64,000 nt of DNA from Amanita rubescens (lineage: Eukaryota; Basidiomycota; Agaricomycetes; Agaricales; Amanitaceae): positions 186,001 to 250,000 of the forward strand of contig WION01000039.1 of the NCBI GenBank assembly GCA_015039365.1, read 5' to 3'. Within the stretch, counting starts at the first letter, position 1. Each line of letters begins with the position of its first letter. Under the pieces are notes generated by a model. It made no database searches. It was not told where the DNA came from and saw only the letters and a list, made by a program, of their open reading frames with translations. This document shows, piece after piece, positions 21,520 through 32,139 of the stretch. Position numbers and translations under genes: made by a program.

Positions 21520-24500
21520 ATGGCAACTCCTACTAGTACAACTCAGCAAATTCCCAGCAGGTATTATTGCTCCAATCCAGTCACTGATGCATGCAGGCTT
21601 GGTTTTGGCAGTCTGTCTGCATATAGTAAGCACAAAAAGATTGTGCACATTGCTCCAAAGCAACTGGGCAGGTCTAAACAAGATCTTCAAGGTGCATACT
21701 TCCAAAAGCACCCTGTGATAGATGGTGTGGCATAGAGTATTACTATATGATTCACTATTTATAGTAATTTATTACTTGCAGGCTCCCCTTGTCCACCCCC
21801 ACCTTCTGGTGGCCATGCAGACTCACAAAGTTCAAGTTGGGCACCTTTTGAAAATAGGGCTCAATTTGAATTAGCAGAATTTCTTTACAAGCACAACCAA
21901 ATGTCTGGTGGTAATATTGATAAGCTCATGCAGATATGGGCTGCCCTACACCCAAATGATGGAAGCCCATTTAACTCACATGATGGGTTATATGAAATGA
22001 TAGATTCCATTAAAGATGGTGATGCACGTTGGAGATCTTTTACTATCCATCATCCTGATGTTGATGATGCCAATGATCTTGAATATGATAATCTACCCTC
22101 TTGGAAGAGGCAGGAATATGAAGTTTGGTGTAGAGATCCTAAAATGGTCCTGCAAGCTCAACTGTCAAATCCAAAATTTAAAGATGGGATTGACTATGCA
22201 CCAAAGTTGGTATATAATGGAAAGAATGAGAGGGTATGGAAGGATTTTATGTCAGGGAATTGGGCATGGAACCAATGTGTAAGCTGATGCATATTAACTT
22301 GTTTCTTACAGTGGTCTGAGTGATCACATTTGCCTCAGAATATCCTGTCTGCAGACCCAAAGTGTCATGGGGCAATGTTTGTCCCAATCATTCTTGGCAG
22401 TGATAAAACAACAGTTTCTGTTGCCACAGGACAACATGATTACTACCCAATCTACATCTCAAATGGAAATGTTCACAATAACATACGCTGTCAACACAAT
22501 GGTGCTGTCAGCTTGCTAGGCTTTCTCCCTGTGCCAAAAGGTGTGTACTAGTAGAGAATAATCTCTTGGTCAGCATTGGTGTAGTAAAATTACAATAAGG
22601 AACTCGTGAAGATCAGAAGTCTCAGGAATTCCGCACATTCCGCCGAAAGCTTCTTCATTCAGCAATAGCAGAAATATTTAAATATCTTAAACCTGCTATG
22701 GAGAAGCCAGAGGTAATTAAATGTGCAGATGGCAAATACAGAAATGCTATATATGGCTTTGGTCCATATATTGCTGACTATCCAGAGCAGTGCATTGTAG
22801 CCTGCAATGTTCAAGGATGGTGTCCTATGTATGTAATATATTCAGTTTAATTTATGTGTTCACTTTTTGGTTGACATGCATTTCAGTTGCTTGGCAAATA
22901 GAGATGATTTAGATGGAGAAGGAAAAGAGCTTTCAAGGTCTGAGAAACTCAATGACTGGTGCAGGCAAGAACTTTCCAACAGAAAGGCATGGGAAGATTG
23001 GGGTATGGTTAATGAAGTAAAGGTATGGCAATGTCCAAATCATTGAACACACTGATCAGCATTATTGATACTACATCTACTAGCCTTTCACATCTGTATT
23101 CCCAAGAGCAGATATACATGAGCTTATAGCACCTGATTTACTCCATCAAGTTATTAAAGGCACTTTCAAAGATCATCTTGTGACTTGGGTTGAAAAGTAT
23201 CTTACACAAAAATATGGTGCTACATATGGGAAAGTTATGATGGATGAAATTGATCGACGGTGATACTACCAGTTTTATCAAGGGAAATTTTATTGTGCTA
23301 ACTTCATTTTAAATATTTGTGGGAATAGGATTGCTGCAGTGCCATCCTTTGTTGGCCTGAGAAAATTTTCTCAAGGGAGAAACTTTAAGCAGTGGACAGG
23401 TAATGATACAAAGGCTCTGATGAAGGTCAATTTGTTCTTGAACTTGATAACTATTAAGATATATGAAGCTAATCAAATCTTGAAAAGGTATTTTTACCAG
23501 CTATTGTTGGTCTGGTCCCAGGGGAAATGGTCAAAGCAATTTCAGCATTCTTGGATTTTTGTTATATTGTTAGGCAGCCCTCTTTGAATGAGGCAGACCT
23601 CAGAGCCCTTGATGATGCTTTGGAAAGGTTTTGCAGGCACCGTGATATATTTGTCACAACTGGCATCTGCCCAGATGGGATATCTTTGCCTAGGCAACAT
23701 TCACTTCAGCATTACCATAGGCACATTATGCAATTTGGTGCCCCTGAAGGACTATCTACATCAATAACTGAATCAAAACATATTGATGCTGTCAAGAAAC
23801 CTTGGAGGCGTACCAATCACTTTGAAGAACTTAAACAAATGCTTCTTATAAATCAACGAATGGACAAGCTTGCTGCCTTTCGTGCAAGGCTCTTGGGAGA
23901 GGGCTTATTGAATGTACCCCTTGTACCAGAGGGGACTGAAGCCATAGCAATGGACTCAGATTCTGGTGGGCTGGCACTGGACAGTGATAACTCAGCTTCT
24001 GAGTCAGAGGATGGCAGTGGCAGTGCTCAAGAATCAGATGTGCATCTTCAACTTGACAACTCAGGCACAGATGAAACTTATATTGAAGCAATTTTAATTC
24101 TTCCAGGGAAGCCAGGTGAGCATGGAAGCTTGATGGAATCAATGATTAGTACCAACTCATATGTCAATAGTAGCAAACAGTGGGAGATATGCTAATAATA
24201 TTGCCAAGGACATCTCTATTCCAAGGTTTCCTGATTTAGTAAAAGAATTCCTCCATCAGCAAGATGAGGATGCACTTGGAACTGATCATGATCTGGATGT
24301 TTCCTCCCTCAAGTTGAATGGTCCACTTTACAGAAAAATTCATGTGTACTCTTCTGGAACATGTGTATACAATGCACAGCATGACTCAAGTGGCAGAGTT
24401 GTGAGCTCAACAAAGGAAGTTATTCATTGTACAAAGTCATGGAAAAAAGGCCCACATCGTTATGACTGTGTCTTTGTCAATAGTAACCCAGATGCCTCTG

Positions 24501-24856
24501 GCTTTAGAGGCCTTTATGTTGGGCAGGTTTTGCTTCTATTTTCCATCAAATCTCCACGTGGTTCTAGGGTTCCAGATATACCTTGTGCTCTGGTTCAATG
24601 GTTTAAAGCAGTTGGTGAACAACCTTGTGACCTTACTGGAATGTGGATGGTAAAGCCAGAAGTTGATCAGAGGACAAAGCAGCGTGCCATGTCTGTCATT
24701 CATGCAGACACCATCATCCGACCAGCACATCTGATTCCTATTTATGGTAAACAGCATGTTCCTCATCATCTACATGCTGCAGATTCCCTGAATGCATTTA
24801 AGGGTTATTATGTAAACAAGTTTTCAGATTATCATGCATATTGTCTAGCCTTCTAG
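21520..24856 (+). CDS. Plavaka transposase, multi-exon
   Basis: Exon 1 encodes a C2H2-like finger (CRLGFGSLSAYSKHKKIVH). Later exons give the order known for Plavaka transposases: WKDFMSGNWAWNQC, then GAMFVPIILGSDKTTVSVAT, GNVHNNIRCQHNGAVSLLGF, GFGPYIADYPEQC, FPRADIHELIAPDLLHQVIK, IAAVPSFVGLRKFSQGR, FLDFCYIVRQPSLNEADLRA, LPRQHSLQHYHRHIMQFGAP and SITESKHIDAVKKPWRR. The C-terminal part contains CALVQWFKAVGEQPCDLTGM and ends YHAYCLAF. Candidate catalytic acidic residues are the D of GSDKTT, the D of PDLLH and the E of TESKH. About ten exons are separated by short introns. Two junctions (about 22282-22330 and 24110-24190) contain in-frame stops and need splicing that I could not settle. The enzyme moves the element by cut-and-paste; activity is uncertain. 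Confidence 0.8.
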
Positions 24857-25439
24857 TAGCACTAGTACTAAGATGAAATGAGATTGCATACTACTAGTAC
24901 TAGTAGTGTTACCTGCCAGCACTAACTAAATCTTCACCCAGTCACTCTTCTGTACTAGTAGTAGTAGTAATATTCAACTTGATATATACAACAATGCTAT
25001 TTATTGACTGCAGAAAATTACAAAGTAATATTAATCTATCACTGTAGTAAGAAGTATGTTTACCATTGCAAGAAGTCTCAAGGCAAGTTGAACTGATTTA
25101 CTAGTAGCACCATTGGAGCTTAAAAAATGGAGATTGTGAGCCATTACTACTCAGACAGATAGGATACTAGTAGTAGTACTACAGGCTGGATACTATCTGA
25201 AGGAGGCCCACACAGCCACATGTTGAGCCCAAGGGTCTACACCCATACTATCTGAAGTACTGTCTGCATCTCCCTCTCCAGAATATACTGTACCTGAAGC
25301 AGTTGGCTTATTTGTCAAAGAATCTTTGTAGCATTAATTCATGGTTGACAGTGACAACAATTTGATCCCTGGCAGTGTTACTGGGGAAAGTACTTGATCA
25401 GCAGTGTCAGCCAATAGCCAGCCTATCACCAATAGGACT

Positions 25440-26400
25440 GCCATTCTGAGAGGGACTATAGTATAATGTCTGCCAATTGTTTGAGAAGCACTATCATACA
25501 AGCTACCTGATTGTCTGATAGAGTCTGTCACACAATTGGTCTGAATGTGTGTTATCTGACAGATACTACTAGTACACAAATTGTCTGAGTTTCTAACTGC
25601 CCTGAGAGGCACTGTCACATATGTTGTCTGGCAGTCTGACAGTCTGAGAGCTGCTGCTAACCAAGTTATTTGATTAGCTGATAATCTGATTGCACAAGAG
25701 GTACTGACACACTGGTTGTCTGATGCTCTGATTGTCTGAGAGGCACTGTTACATAAGTTGTCTGACTCTCTGACTGGCTGAGAGACAAGTTGTCTGCCAG
25801 TCTGGTAGTCTGACAATCTGAAAATTGCTGCTACACAAGTTACCTGAATATCTAGTTGTCTGATTGATCAAGAGATACTGACATACTGATTGTCTGACTG
25901 TCTGATTGTCTGATAAATGCTTACCCAATAATTGTCTGACTGTTTGACTGTCTGAGAGGCTCTGTTCCATAAGTTGTCTGACTGTCTGATTGTCTGAGGG
26001 GCACTGTTCCATAAGTTGTCTGACAGTCTGATAGTTTGACAATCTTATTAATCAAGTTACCTGATTAGCTGGTTGTCTGATTGCCCAAGAGATACTGACA
26101 CACTAATTGTCTGACTACCTGATTGTCTGAGACACACTATTCCACAAGTTGTCTGATTTTCTGATTGTCTGATTGTCTGACACATGCTCACACACTAATT
26201 GTCTGACAGTCTGACTATCTGAGAGGCTCTGTTCCATAAGTTGCCTGACTGTCTGACTGTCTGAGGAGCACTGCTCCATAAGTTGTCTGACTGTCTGACC
26301 ATCTGAGAGACACTGTTGCATAAGTTGTGTGATTGTCTGATTGTCTGACTATCTGACAACATCTGCCTGTCTGACTATCTAGCTCTCTGAAGATCAGCCC
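25440..26400. repeat. subterminal repeat array, core TGTCTGA, partly 42-bp period
   Basis: Dozens of copies of TTGTCTGA, ACTGTCTGA and variants. Longer units AAGTTGTCTGACTGTCTGAC... recur every 42 bp (for example 26238, 26280, 26322). Clustered short motifs near an end are the usual transposase binding sites of CACTA-type elements. Long minus-strand open frames here (QTVRQLMEQ repeats) follow from the period being a multiple of three and are not called as genes. Confidence 0.75.
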
Positions 26401-26633
26401 AGTTCTGATGTTCTGACAAACTATAATTATATTGGTCCAAAAGTCTAATACAATCTGGATGTCAAATACTCTGAAGGTCTACTGCATCTGATGAATCTGG
26501 ACATATGAACTTATGAGAGTCTGAGTGACTGCATGGATCTGATGCACTGGTGGCTACTGCTGGTCTATTAAGCTTGTGAACTGACACAATAATCAGGTCT
26601 GATCAAGCATCAGATGAAATCAGATGTTGTCAG

Positions 26634-27158
26634 ACTTTTGCCCTGTTTGCTGATGAAGATGCAACCCATGGAACATATACAGTTAATATAAATGGCATCG
26701 AAATCGAATTTCACGACGCTCTTCTTGCACCACCATCTGGAGTGATGTCGACAAACTATTCCAGGTAAAGCCATTCAAACGATTAGAATTACAGTCCTGA
26801 CTTTGCCAATTTTATTAGAGTGATACATCGCGAAGATCAACCTCACAAATGGTCGATCTCATGGACAACCGAACGAACACGCGAGGACGACATAGGTGGA
26901 GCATTTTATGTTGCTCAATATGGTATACGAATTTCAGGTGCCAAGAATACTCTCATCGCTTGGCAACCGAATCATTTTCATGGTACAAGTCTGCAACTCT
27001 TCTCCCCTGACGACGATAATCCAGAATGCTGCCAAAGAGGCTTAGCGATCGTCACACCTAAGCGGCTACCATACGTTTGGAGCAAATACAAAGAAAAAGA
27101 GATTACCCGGCAAGAAGCGATGCGTACTATATACCGTGACGAGGAAATAGAGTATTAA
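26634..27158 (+). pseudogene. 3' part of a 2OG-Fe(II) dioxygenase-like gene, possibly TET/JBP-related
   Basis: An exon from about 26634 to 26764 (TFALFADEDATHGTYTVNI, EFHDALLAPPSGVMSTNYSR) joins across intron 26765-26818 to an exon ending TAA at 27156-27158. It contains VIHREDQPHKW, GGAFYVAQYGIRI, TLIAWQPNHFHGTSLQLF and QRGLAIVTPKRLPYVW. An H-x-E near the start, a GG turn and a distal His in HGTS fit the double-stranded beta-helix of 2OG-Fe(II) oxygenases. Such proteins, including TET/JBP-type 5-methylcytosine oxidases, are expanded in Agaricomycetes. The N-terminal part is missing or lies left of the Plavaka insertion. The domain call is from motif spacing only. Confidence 0.45.
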
Positions 27159-28759
27159 ATATACATGTAGCTCTTCCTAGTAGAGAAAAAGTATATAAAA
27201 CTTGTAGCGGCTCGTGCACTATTTGGTCCTGTTTTCCATCCCGCGCGTCGGTATTTGCTGCAACAGCTTGCGAAAACAATTCAACCATGAAATGAAAAAG
27301 AGTTTCCCAAAACTTATGAATCTCTAAATACGACCAGCTATAATCTATTATTAAATCTGTAGACCTATATGTATAATATTTGTGAGAACCAGATGCAAGT
27401 AACATCGGCAAAAAACATGGTGATTATTTTGTTTTTTTCAGAGGGCCTCGGCCATCATCGGCAACTTAAAGTGTTACAAAAAACATGAGCTTAAAAAAAC
27501 CAATTCCTCCTTATAGTCGGCCTCGGAATAACATTCTCGTCCGTCACGTTTGTGACTTGTGTCACATCAGGTGTGTGCTCGACCTCCAGTCGTTATCTCC
27601 TCCTCCTCCTCCTGCCATGCCAGTCTTCCCAGCCATGTTTTGACCAGCGTGGCTCCCATAGGATGTCACAAAGTACCTATCGTCGTCGTTGCGGACTGGC
27701 ACTCTTCGATTTCTCGCCGAACAACGAGGTTCATCAGAAGGTGCAGGCAGATAAGAGTCTGCAGGTGGAGTGCTGGACGTTTTATGGTAAGTCGCAGCTG
27801 TTTCCGGGGTTATCGAGGTCGCTGAATCCGATGTTGACGTCGGCGTAGCGCGAAATTTGATTGCGGATTGGCTAGAGCGCTTTGAAGCGTTTTCTCTCCT
27901 AGAAGATGAGCTGGCATCATGCCAGTGTTCCCTATGCCTCCAGAACGTTCAGGTGGTCCATTAGGATCGTCTCCATCGTCGTCACCATCGTTTGTCACAT
28001 CCAGAAGGTCTTGAAGGTCAACAGATGAGTCTGAGTCACATTCTGGCTCAATCTGCTCTGAGGTGTAATGATTATAAGCAGACAGAGGGGAAACATCACT
28101 TACTTCCTGTTATTAATGCAAAGAACTTTGTTGAGACTGTCTTTTTGATAATAGTATGTCACCAACTTTCTGTTGTTCATTGAGTTGCATATGTTTGATA
28201 AGCTGCACAAACATTAATGTTGCTTACTTTCTTTAAGCAGGTCAAGTGTGATGTGAAGCAGTGTTATATTACTCACTCCCTGTCCATGAGAAGCTGGATT
28301 GACAAGTTTGCTTGCAATGATAGATTAACTCACTTGCTGATGCACAATAAGATCATTTACCAAAAATCAAAATTGAATCATGTCACTCACTTCCTGTAGA
28401 TTATGGGACAAGTAGGGACAAGATTCCTGATCACAAAAGGAAGGATTTCTCACAAACTGTTGTCATGAAATGAGATGTGAGATCTATGCTAGTTCAATGT
28501 CACTCACCCACTGATATTAATGTCTTCAGATCCTGCCAGCAAGAAGAAGGTGACAACTCACCTGTGTTTCACTCAGTTGTTCATTGGCCATCTGAAACAT
28601 GATTAATCTTGTTCTCATGTGAGGGCATTTGAGTGTTACTTACCTCCCAATGAACTGTTACAAGTATTTATCATTCCATATAAGCCCACCTACCTCACTG
28701 TCCACCTATTGCCATTTAACCTTTCCAATGCTAATGTGCAGTTTAAAGAAAATGCATAC
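27159..28759. other. no complete gene; possible minus-strand exons
   Basis: 27159-27800 shows nothing defensible. At 27810-28060 (-) an acidic frame (SVDLQDLLDVTNDGDDDGDD) looks coding. Between 28080 and 28650 many ACTTAC and ACTCAC sites (minus-strand GTAAGT/GTGAGT donors) at 50-100 bp spacing suggest further small exons of the G-domain gene upstream on that strand. I could not chain them. Confidence 0.35.
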
Positions 28760-29544
28760 CCAGAGATGTGGAAATTTTGAGAAAACTATGAGAATGACAT
28801 CATCCCATGTCCAATGTTTATGTTTCAGAACATGTCTGAACAATGTTGATGTTAGTAAGTGACATGTTGAATGGGACCCTCACTGAAATGCAGATTTAAC
28901 ACAAAGGTCAAGATTATTCATCTGTGTTGAAACAAACAGCTGATGTATGCCGCCATCATCTATTGCATCAGCAGTTTGCTGAGTTAATTCAGCACAATTC
29001 TTCTCTGGTAAATCCATGTCTATGGAACAACATTACACCAATTTTTCATGAAGAAATAAACCCCCATCACTCTCACCTTCCAATCGCACATATGCCTTGG
29101 GAGGATATTTGGTATCCAAAACTTTAGGAAGATAAACTTTCTGAAAAGTGATTTCAGCAATTTCACTGGCTCTCTTCCACTTATCTTCATCCTTTGCATC
29201 AGGCAAGTTGACAAATTCAGTGGCTATTTGACCATCAAATTTAGTGAATATAACCACCAAAGCAACTGTAAAGGAAATATTTACTAGTCAGTACAAGTAG
29301 ATTTTGTGGCAAGTTGGCCAATGGAAAGGAGTTAACAGTAGTTAAGGGTAAACAATATCCCCAAAACCAACAAGTTACAAGATGAGATATGATAGGACTT
29401 GCCTCTGCCTGTCCCTTTATTGAAGAATTCAAGTTCTGCAGGTAGAATGGGACAAGGGCTGTCCATGGGTATACAGTACCTACAGAATGCCAGGTCAGAC
29501 AGTACTGTAAAGAGATAAAGCAAGATACCAAATTACATGCAACT
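28760..29544 (-). pseudogene. G-domain (GTPase-like) host gene cut by retroelement C
   Basis: Minus-strand exons with good splice sites: 29403-29504 (VLSDLAFCRYCIPMDSPCP), 29077-29265 (VVIFTKFDGQIATEFVNL to YPPKAYVRLE), 28884-29019 (DMDLPEKNCAELTQQTADAI to STQMNNLDLCVKSAF) and 28760-28835 (WTWDDVILIVFSKFPHLW). FTKFD matches the N/TKxD motif (G4) that reads guanine in P-loop GTPases. The first intron has a GC donor (GCAAGT). The P-loop half should lie upstream but is replaced at 29545 by the LTR of element C, so it would be beyond the right edge of the window. The exons are CpG-poor like the Plavaka element. Similar proteins are common in Agaricomycetes; the cellular role is unknown. Confidence 0.6.
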
Positions 29545-29804
29545 TGTTACAAACACGGTACGGACTCCTACATTATGATTACATGACACGTCGGACATGC
29601 TTACTTTTTCGTATATGCCTACCCCCTCGTCACATCCCCATTATGTTCATCAAACGGACTACCTCGTTCCCTTATCGATCCCCATTCCGTTTACCCTATG
29701 CCCAACCCCTTGTTCATACGCGTACCATCCCCTATGCCTCCTGTTTTACCTATACTTGCTATCGCCCTTGTTCTACTTACGATACGGCTGTGTTTCTGTA
29801 CATG

Positions 29805-29851
29805 TATATAAACCGATGTACTGTAAACGTCGAACCTTAAGTTCGACTTAA
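29805..29851 (+). promoter_or_regulatory. LTR promoter and self-primer segment of element C
   Basis: TATATAAA at 29805 and TAAGTTCGACTTAA at 29838-29851. The latter is the exact complement of the primer-binding site 30423-30436 over 14 nt. The 33-nt spacing equals that in A, B, D and E. Confidence 0.65.
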
Positions 29852-30263
29852 CTGTCTAGTTTGTCTTTGTCAATATCACATCTCATCTCACCTAAAGAAC
29901 GTCGTTTCTACTCCGTTCATTATCGCTTTCAAGGATAAGACTCCTTCTAGTCGTCTTATCACTTAACCTATTCGTTCACCTATTGTTTGACTTGTCCGTT
30001 GGACTTAGTCTACTTTGTCAAGCGCTCTTAGCGTGGACGCTGTAACAACGAAAGTGGAGGTGCAGTGTGCAACCTCCGACGTTCCGATGCGGCCGTGCGA
30101 GTTCGGCAGCACCAAAGGGTGCTCGTCCACTTCGGTCGCACTCGTCGGGGCTTGGAAAGATCAACTCAAGTGAGGGGAAGTAAACTTGTATATCAAACTA
30201 ACTACGACAATATATGTACTGTAGACCTCGTGTAAGCTACGTGTGTCCGACCCGAAACGGAAC

Positions 30264-30310
30264 TGTCGGAATGTGTCGGAATGTGTCGGAATGTGTCGGA
30301 ATGTGTCGGA
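30264..30310. repeat. 10-bp tandem repeat, four copies
   Basis: The unit TGTCGGAATG is repeated four times inside the block 30048-30421 of the element C LTR. Confidence 0.85.
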
Positions 30311-30422
30311 ACTGGCAGACGGTGGGGGAGACGTTCAGAATGCTGCGGAACGTGCTGCACAATGTAAACGGATTCCATCCGTTACAACGCATCGTAGGTG
30401 GAGATCGACGTGATCATAACAA

Positions 30423-30436
30423 TTAAGTCGAACTTA
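30423..30436 (+). other. primer-binding site of element C
   Basis: TTAAGTCGAACTTA, complementary to LTR 29838-29851, and placed as in A, B and D. Confidence 0.65.
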
Positions 30437-30499
30437 TCAAAACGATACCCGAGTATTACCTCGTTGGTGAAACACAAGATAACTATCGAACTTCCGGAG

Positions 30500-32139
30500 A
30501 ACCGGCCCGTAGGTTACCGGTCAGCCTGCAACAATTTCGGATCAACAGAGAACACCGCCTAATCGTGCTACAAGAGGAACAAGAGGACATTATTATCTAG
30601 ATCACATCGCTATCTACAACGACCCTAAGGATCACCTTTGGAAATATTCGAAAGACCACAGTCTCGTACCAACATCAGAGTTTTGGATACCACAGAGAGC
30701 CAATAGACCACCCAACAACGCATTTTATCATCGATTCAACGACAAATACTATCTCCTAGGATTTGAAGTCGAATTCGACGAAAATACCAAACGTTGGGGA
30801 GGATATAACCCAGGCCCTGAATCAGAACTCACATACGAATTTGTACCAGACGATTTCTTCAAAGGACCAAAGTGGATAGAAGGAAACCCAGATAACTTGC
30901 CCGAAAGCCTACAGCACAGAAGCGCAGTTTCTACACCGAAAGCAGCAGTCAAAGCCACACCAAAAGGTAAAACTTTTGGAGTAACAGAAGAAAGCGAATC
31001 AGGAACCGAATCAAGTGACGAAAACCCCGATCAGCAATTCGAAAGTTCCAGTGACCTTTCCGAGTCGGAAGACAAAGCTGTTCCAGACTTACTTAGCCCA
31101 ATCGATTTCAACCCGTTTGAAACAGAACAGGAGAAACCGAATTCCCCAGGACTTCAGTACATAGAAGTCGATCCTAAACCCGATCCTAGTCCAGGACCAC
31201 CAGTACCACCACAGAAACCGCCTACACCACCTCCAGAACCACCAATAGCCACAATGACGACGCCAGCAGTACAACCGATTCCTAGTCTCTTAGGAGAAAT
31301 CCCTACCTTTACAGGAAAGCGATCTCAAGCACAGGATTTCATAGATCGAATGGAGCTATTCCTAGATCTCAATCCAGGTCGCATCAACACGGACAGACTT
31401 AAAATCGGACTGACGTTATCTATGATAACCAACAAAGCTGAAAACTGGAGACGCAATCAAAATGACGATCTTAATGATGCAACAAAGACAGAAATAACAT
31501 GGAACAACTGGACAGGATTCAAAACCAGATTCCTCAACAATTGGCAAGAAATAGATTCACCCGGAAACGCGTACACAGAATTAGTACAGCTTCAGAAACA
31601 CAAAGACAAGAAAGGAAAACGAATCTCAATCCCAAAATACGTTGGTTTATTCAAAGAACTTATAAAGAAAGCTGGAATCACAGGCAGTGCCGCTACCCAC
31701 ATGTTCGGACAAGGACTCGACGCCAACACATACAGAGCAGTCGTAATGAGAGACCCCAAAACCTTGGACGAATGGTATGAAGGAGCACTCAGAGCATACA
31801 ACGCCGAAACATGTATTGGCATTCTAGCAACCAACAGAGGAGGAACATCGTCGCACAAACCCCCTCGAAACGAATGGGATATGGATCTCGATGCAATAAT
31901 TCTTGGCGCGTTATCAAAGGATGAACGAACCCGACATATCCGTGATGGACTTTGTTTCATATGTCATAAACCGGACCACATGTCAGGACAATGTCCAATG
32001 AGGAAGGATAAAGGATCTTACAAAGGGAAGAAGAAGTTTAATGGAAAGAAAGGAAAGAAATTCGCACACGGTCGTCATATTCGAGCAACCGAAAGAGATG
32101 ACGATGGCAGTAACTATGAAGACGTCGAAGAGTCTAGCC
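30500..32139 (+). pseudogene. gag: Gag of element C with ATG-free N-terminal extension, cut by hAT
   Basis: The first ATG in frame is 31254 (MTTPAVQPIPSLLGEIP), followed by a capsid-like region (FTGKRSQAQDFIDRMELFL) and a zinc knuckle, CFICHKPDHMSGQC. Upstream, the same frame is open back to about 30500 and encodes PPNRATRGTRGHYYLDH, EFWIPQRANRPPNNAFY and EFVPDDFFKGPKWIEG, conserved with element A; no ATG occurs in 30422-31253. hAT inserted after GTCTAGCC (32132-32139). Reading on into hAT gives a false tail ending at 32261. The true C-terminus resumes at 35778. Confidence 0.8.

Larger units (their letters stand above)
20900..26633 (+). mobile_element. Plavaka-type (CACTA/EnSpm superfamily) DNA transposon, ends approximate
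   Basis: The element is recognised by its transposase (21520-24856), a distinct base composition (almost no CpG: one in 21001-22020) and a long array of short repeats near its right end (25440-26400), as is usual for subterminal regions of CACTA elements. The boundaries are set where composition changes and host coding resumes. I could not define terminal inverted repeats or the 2-3 bp target duplication by eye. Many ACTAGTA-like motifs and TAG/TAC triplet runs are scattered inside. Confidence 0.7.
29545..30421 (+). repeat. 5' LTR of element C, with an internal 374-bp block
   Basis: It begins TGTTACAAACACGG. An LTR-like end, GACGCTGTAACA, occurs at 30047, but the primer-binding site follows a second TAACA at 30417-30421. 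The block 30048-30421 is GC-richer and has a 10-bp tandem repeat, and its end duplicates TAACA, so it may be an insertion in the LTR. TATATAAA at 29805 is 33 nt before TAAGTTCGACTTAA (29838-29851). Confidence 0.65.

Noticed and set aside
25334..26321. Long minus-strand open frames of repeated QTVRQLMEQ-type peptides
   Set aside because: They follow from the 42-bp DNA repeat (a multiple of three) in a subterminal array; no start context, introns or domain.
20900..26633. Terminal inverted repeats of the Plavaka element
   Set aside because: Candidate CAGATTG/TCTGAC stretches at the two ends do not pair convincingly; boundaries left approximate.
29540..30052. Target duplication around 29545-30047 as a solo LTR
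   Set aside because: Flanking CAACT and ACGAA do not match; the segment belongs to element C, whose other end is outside the window.
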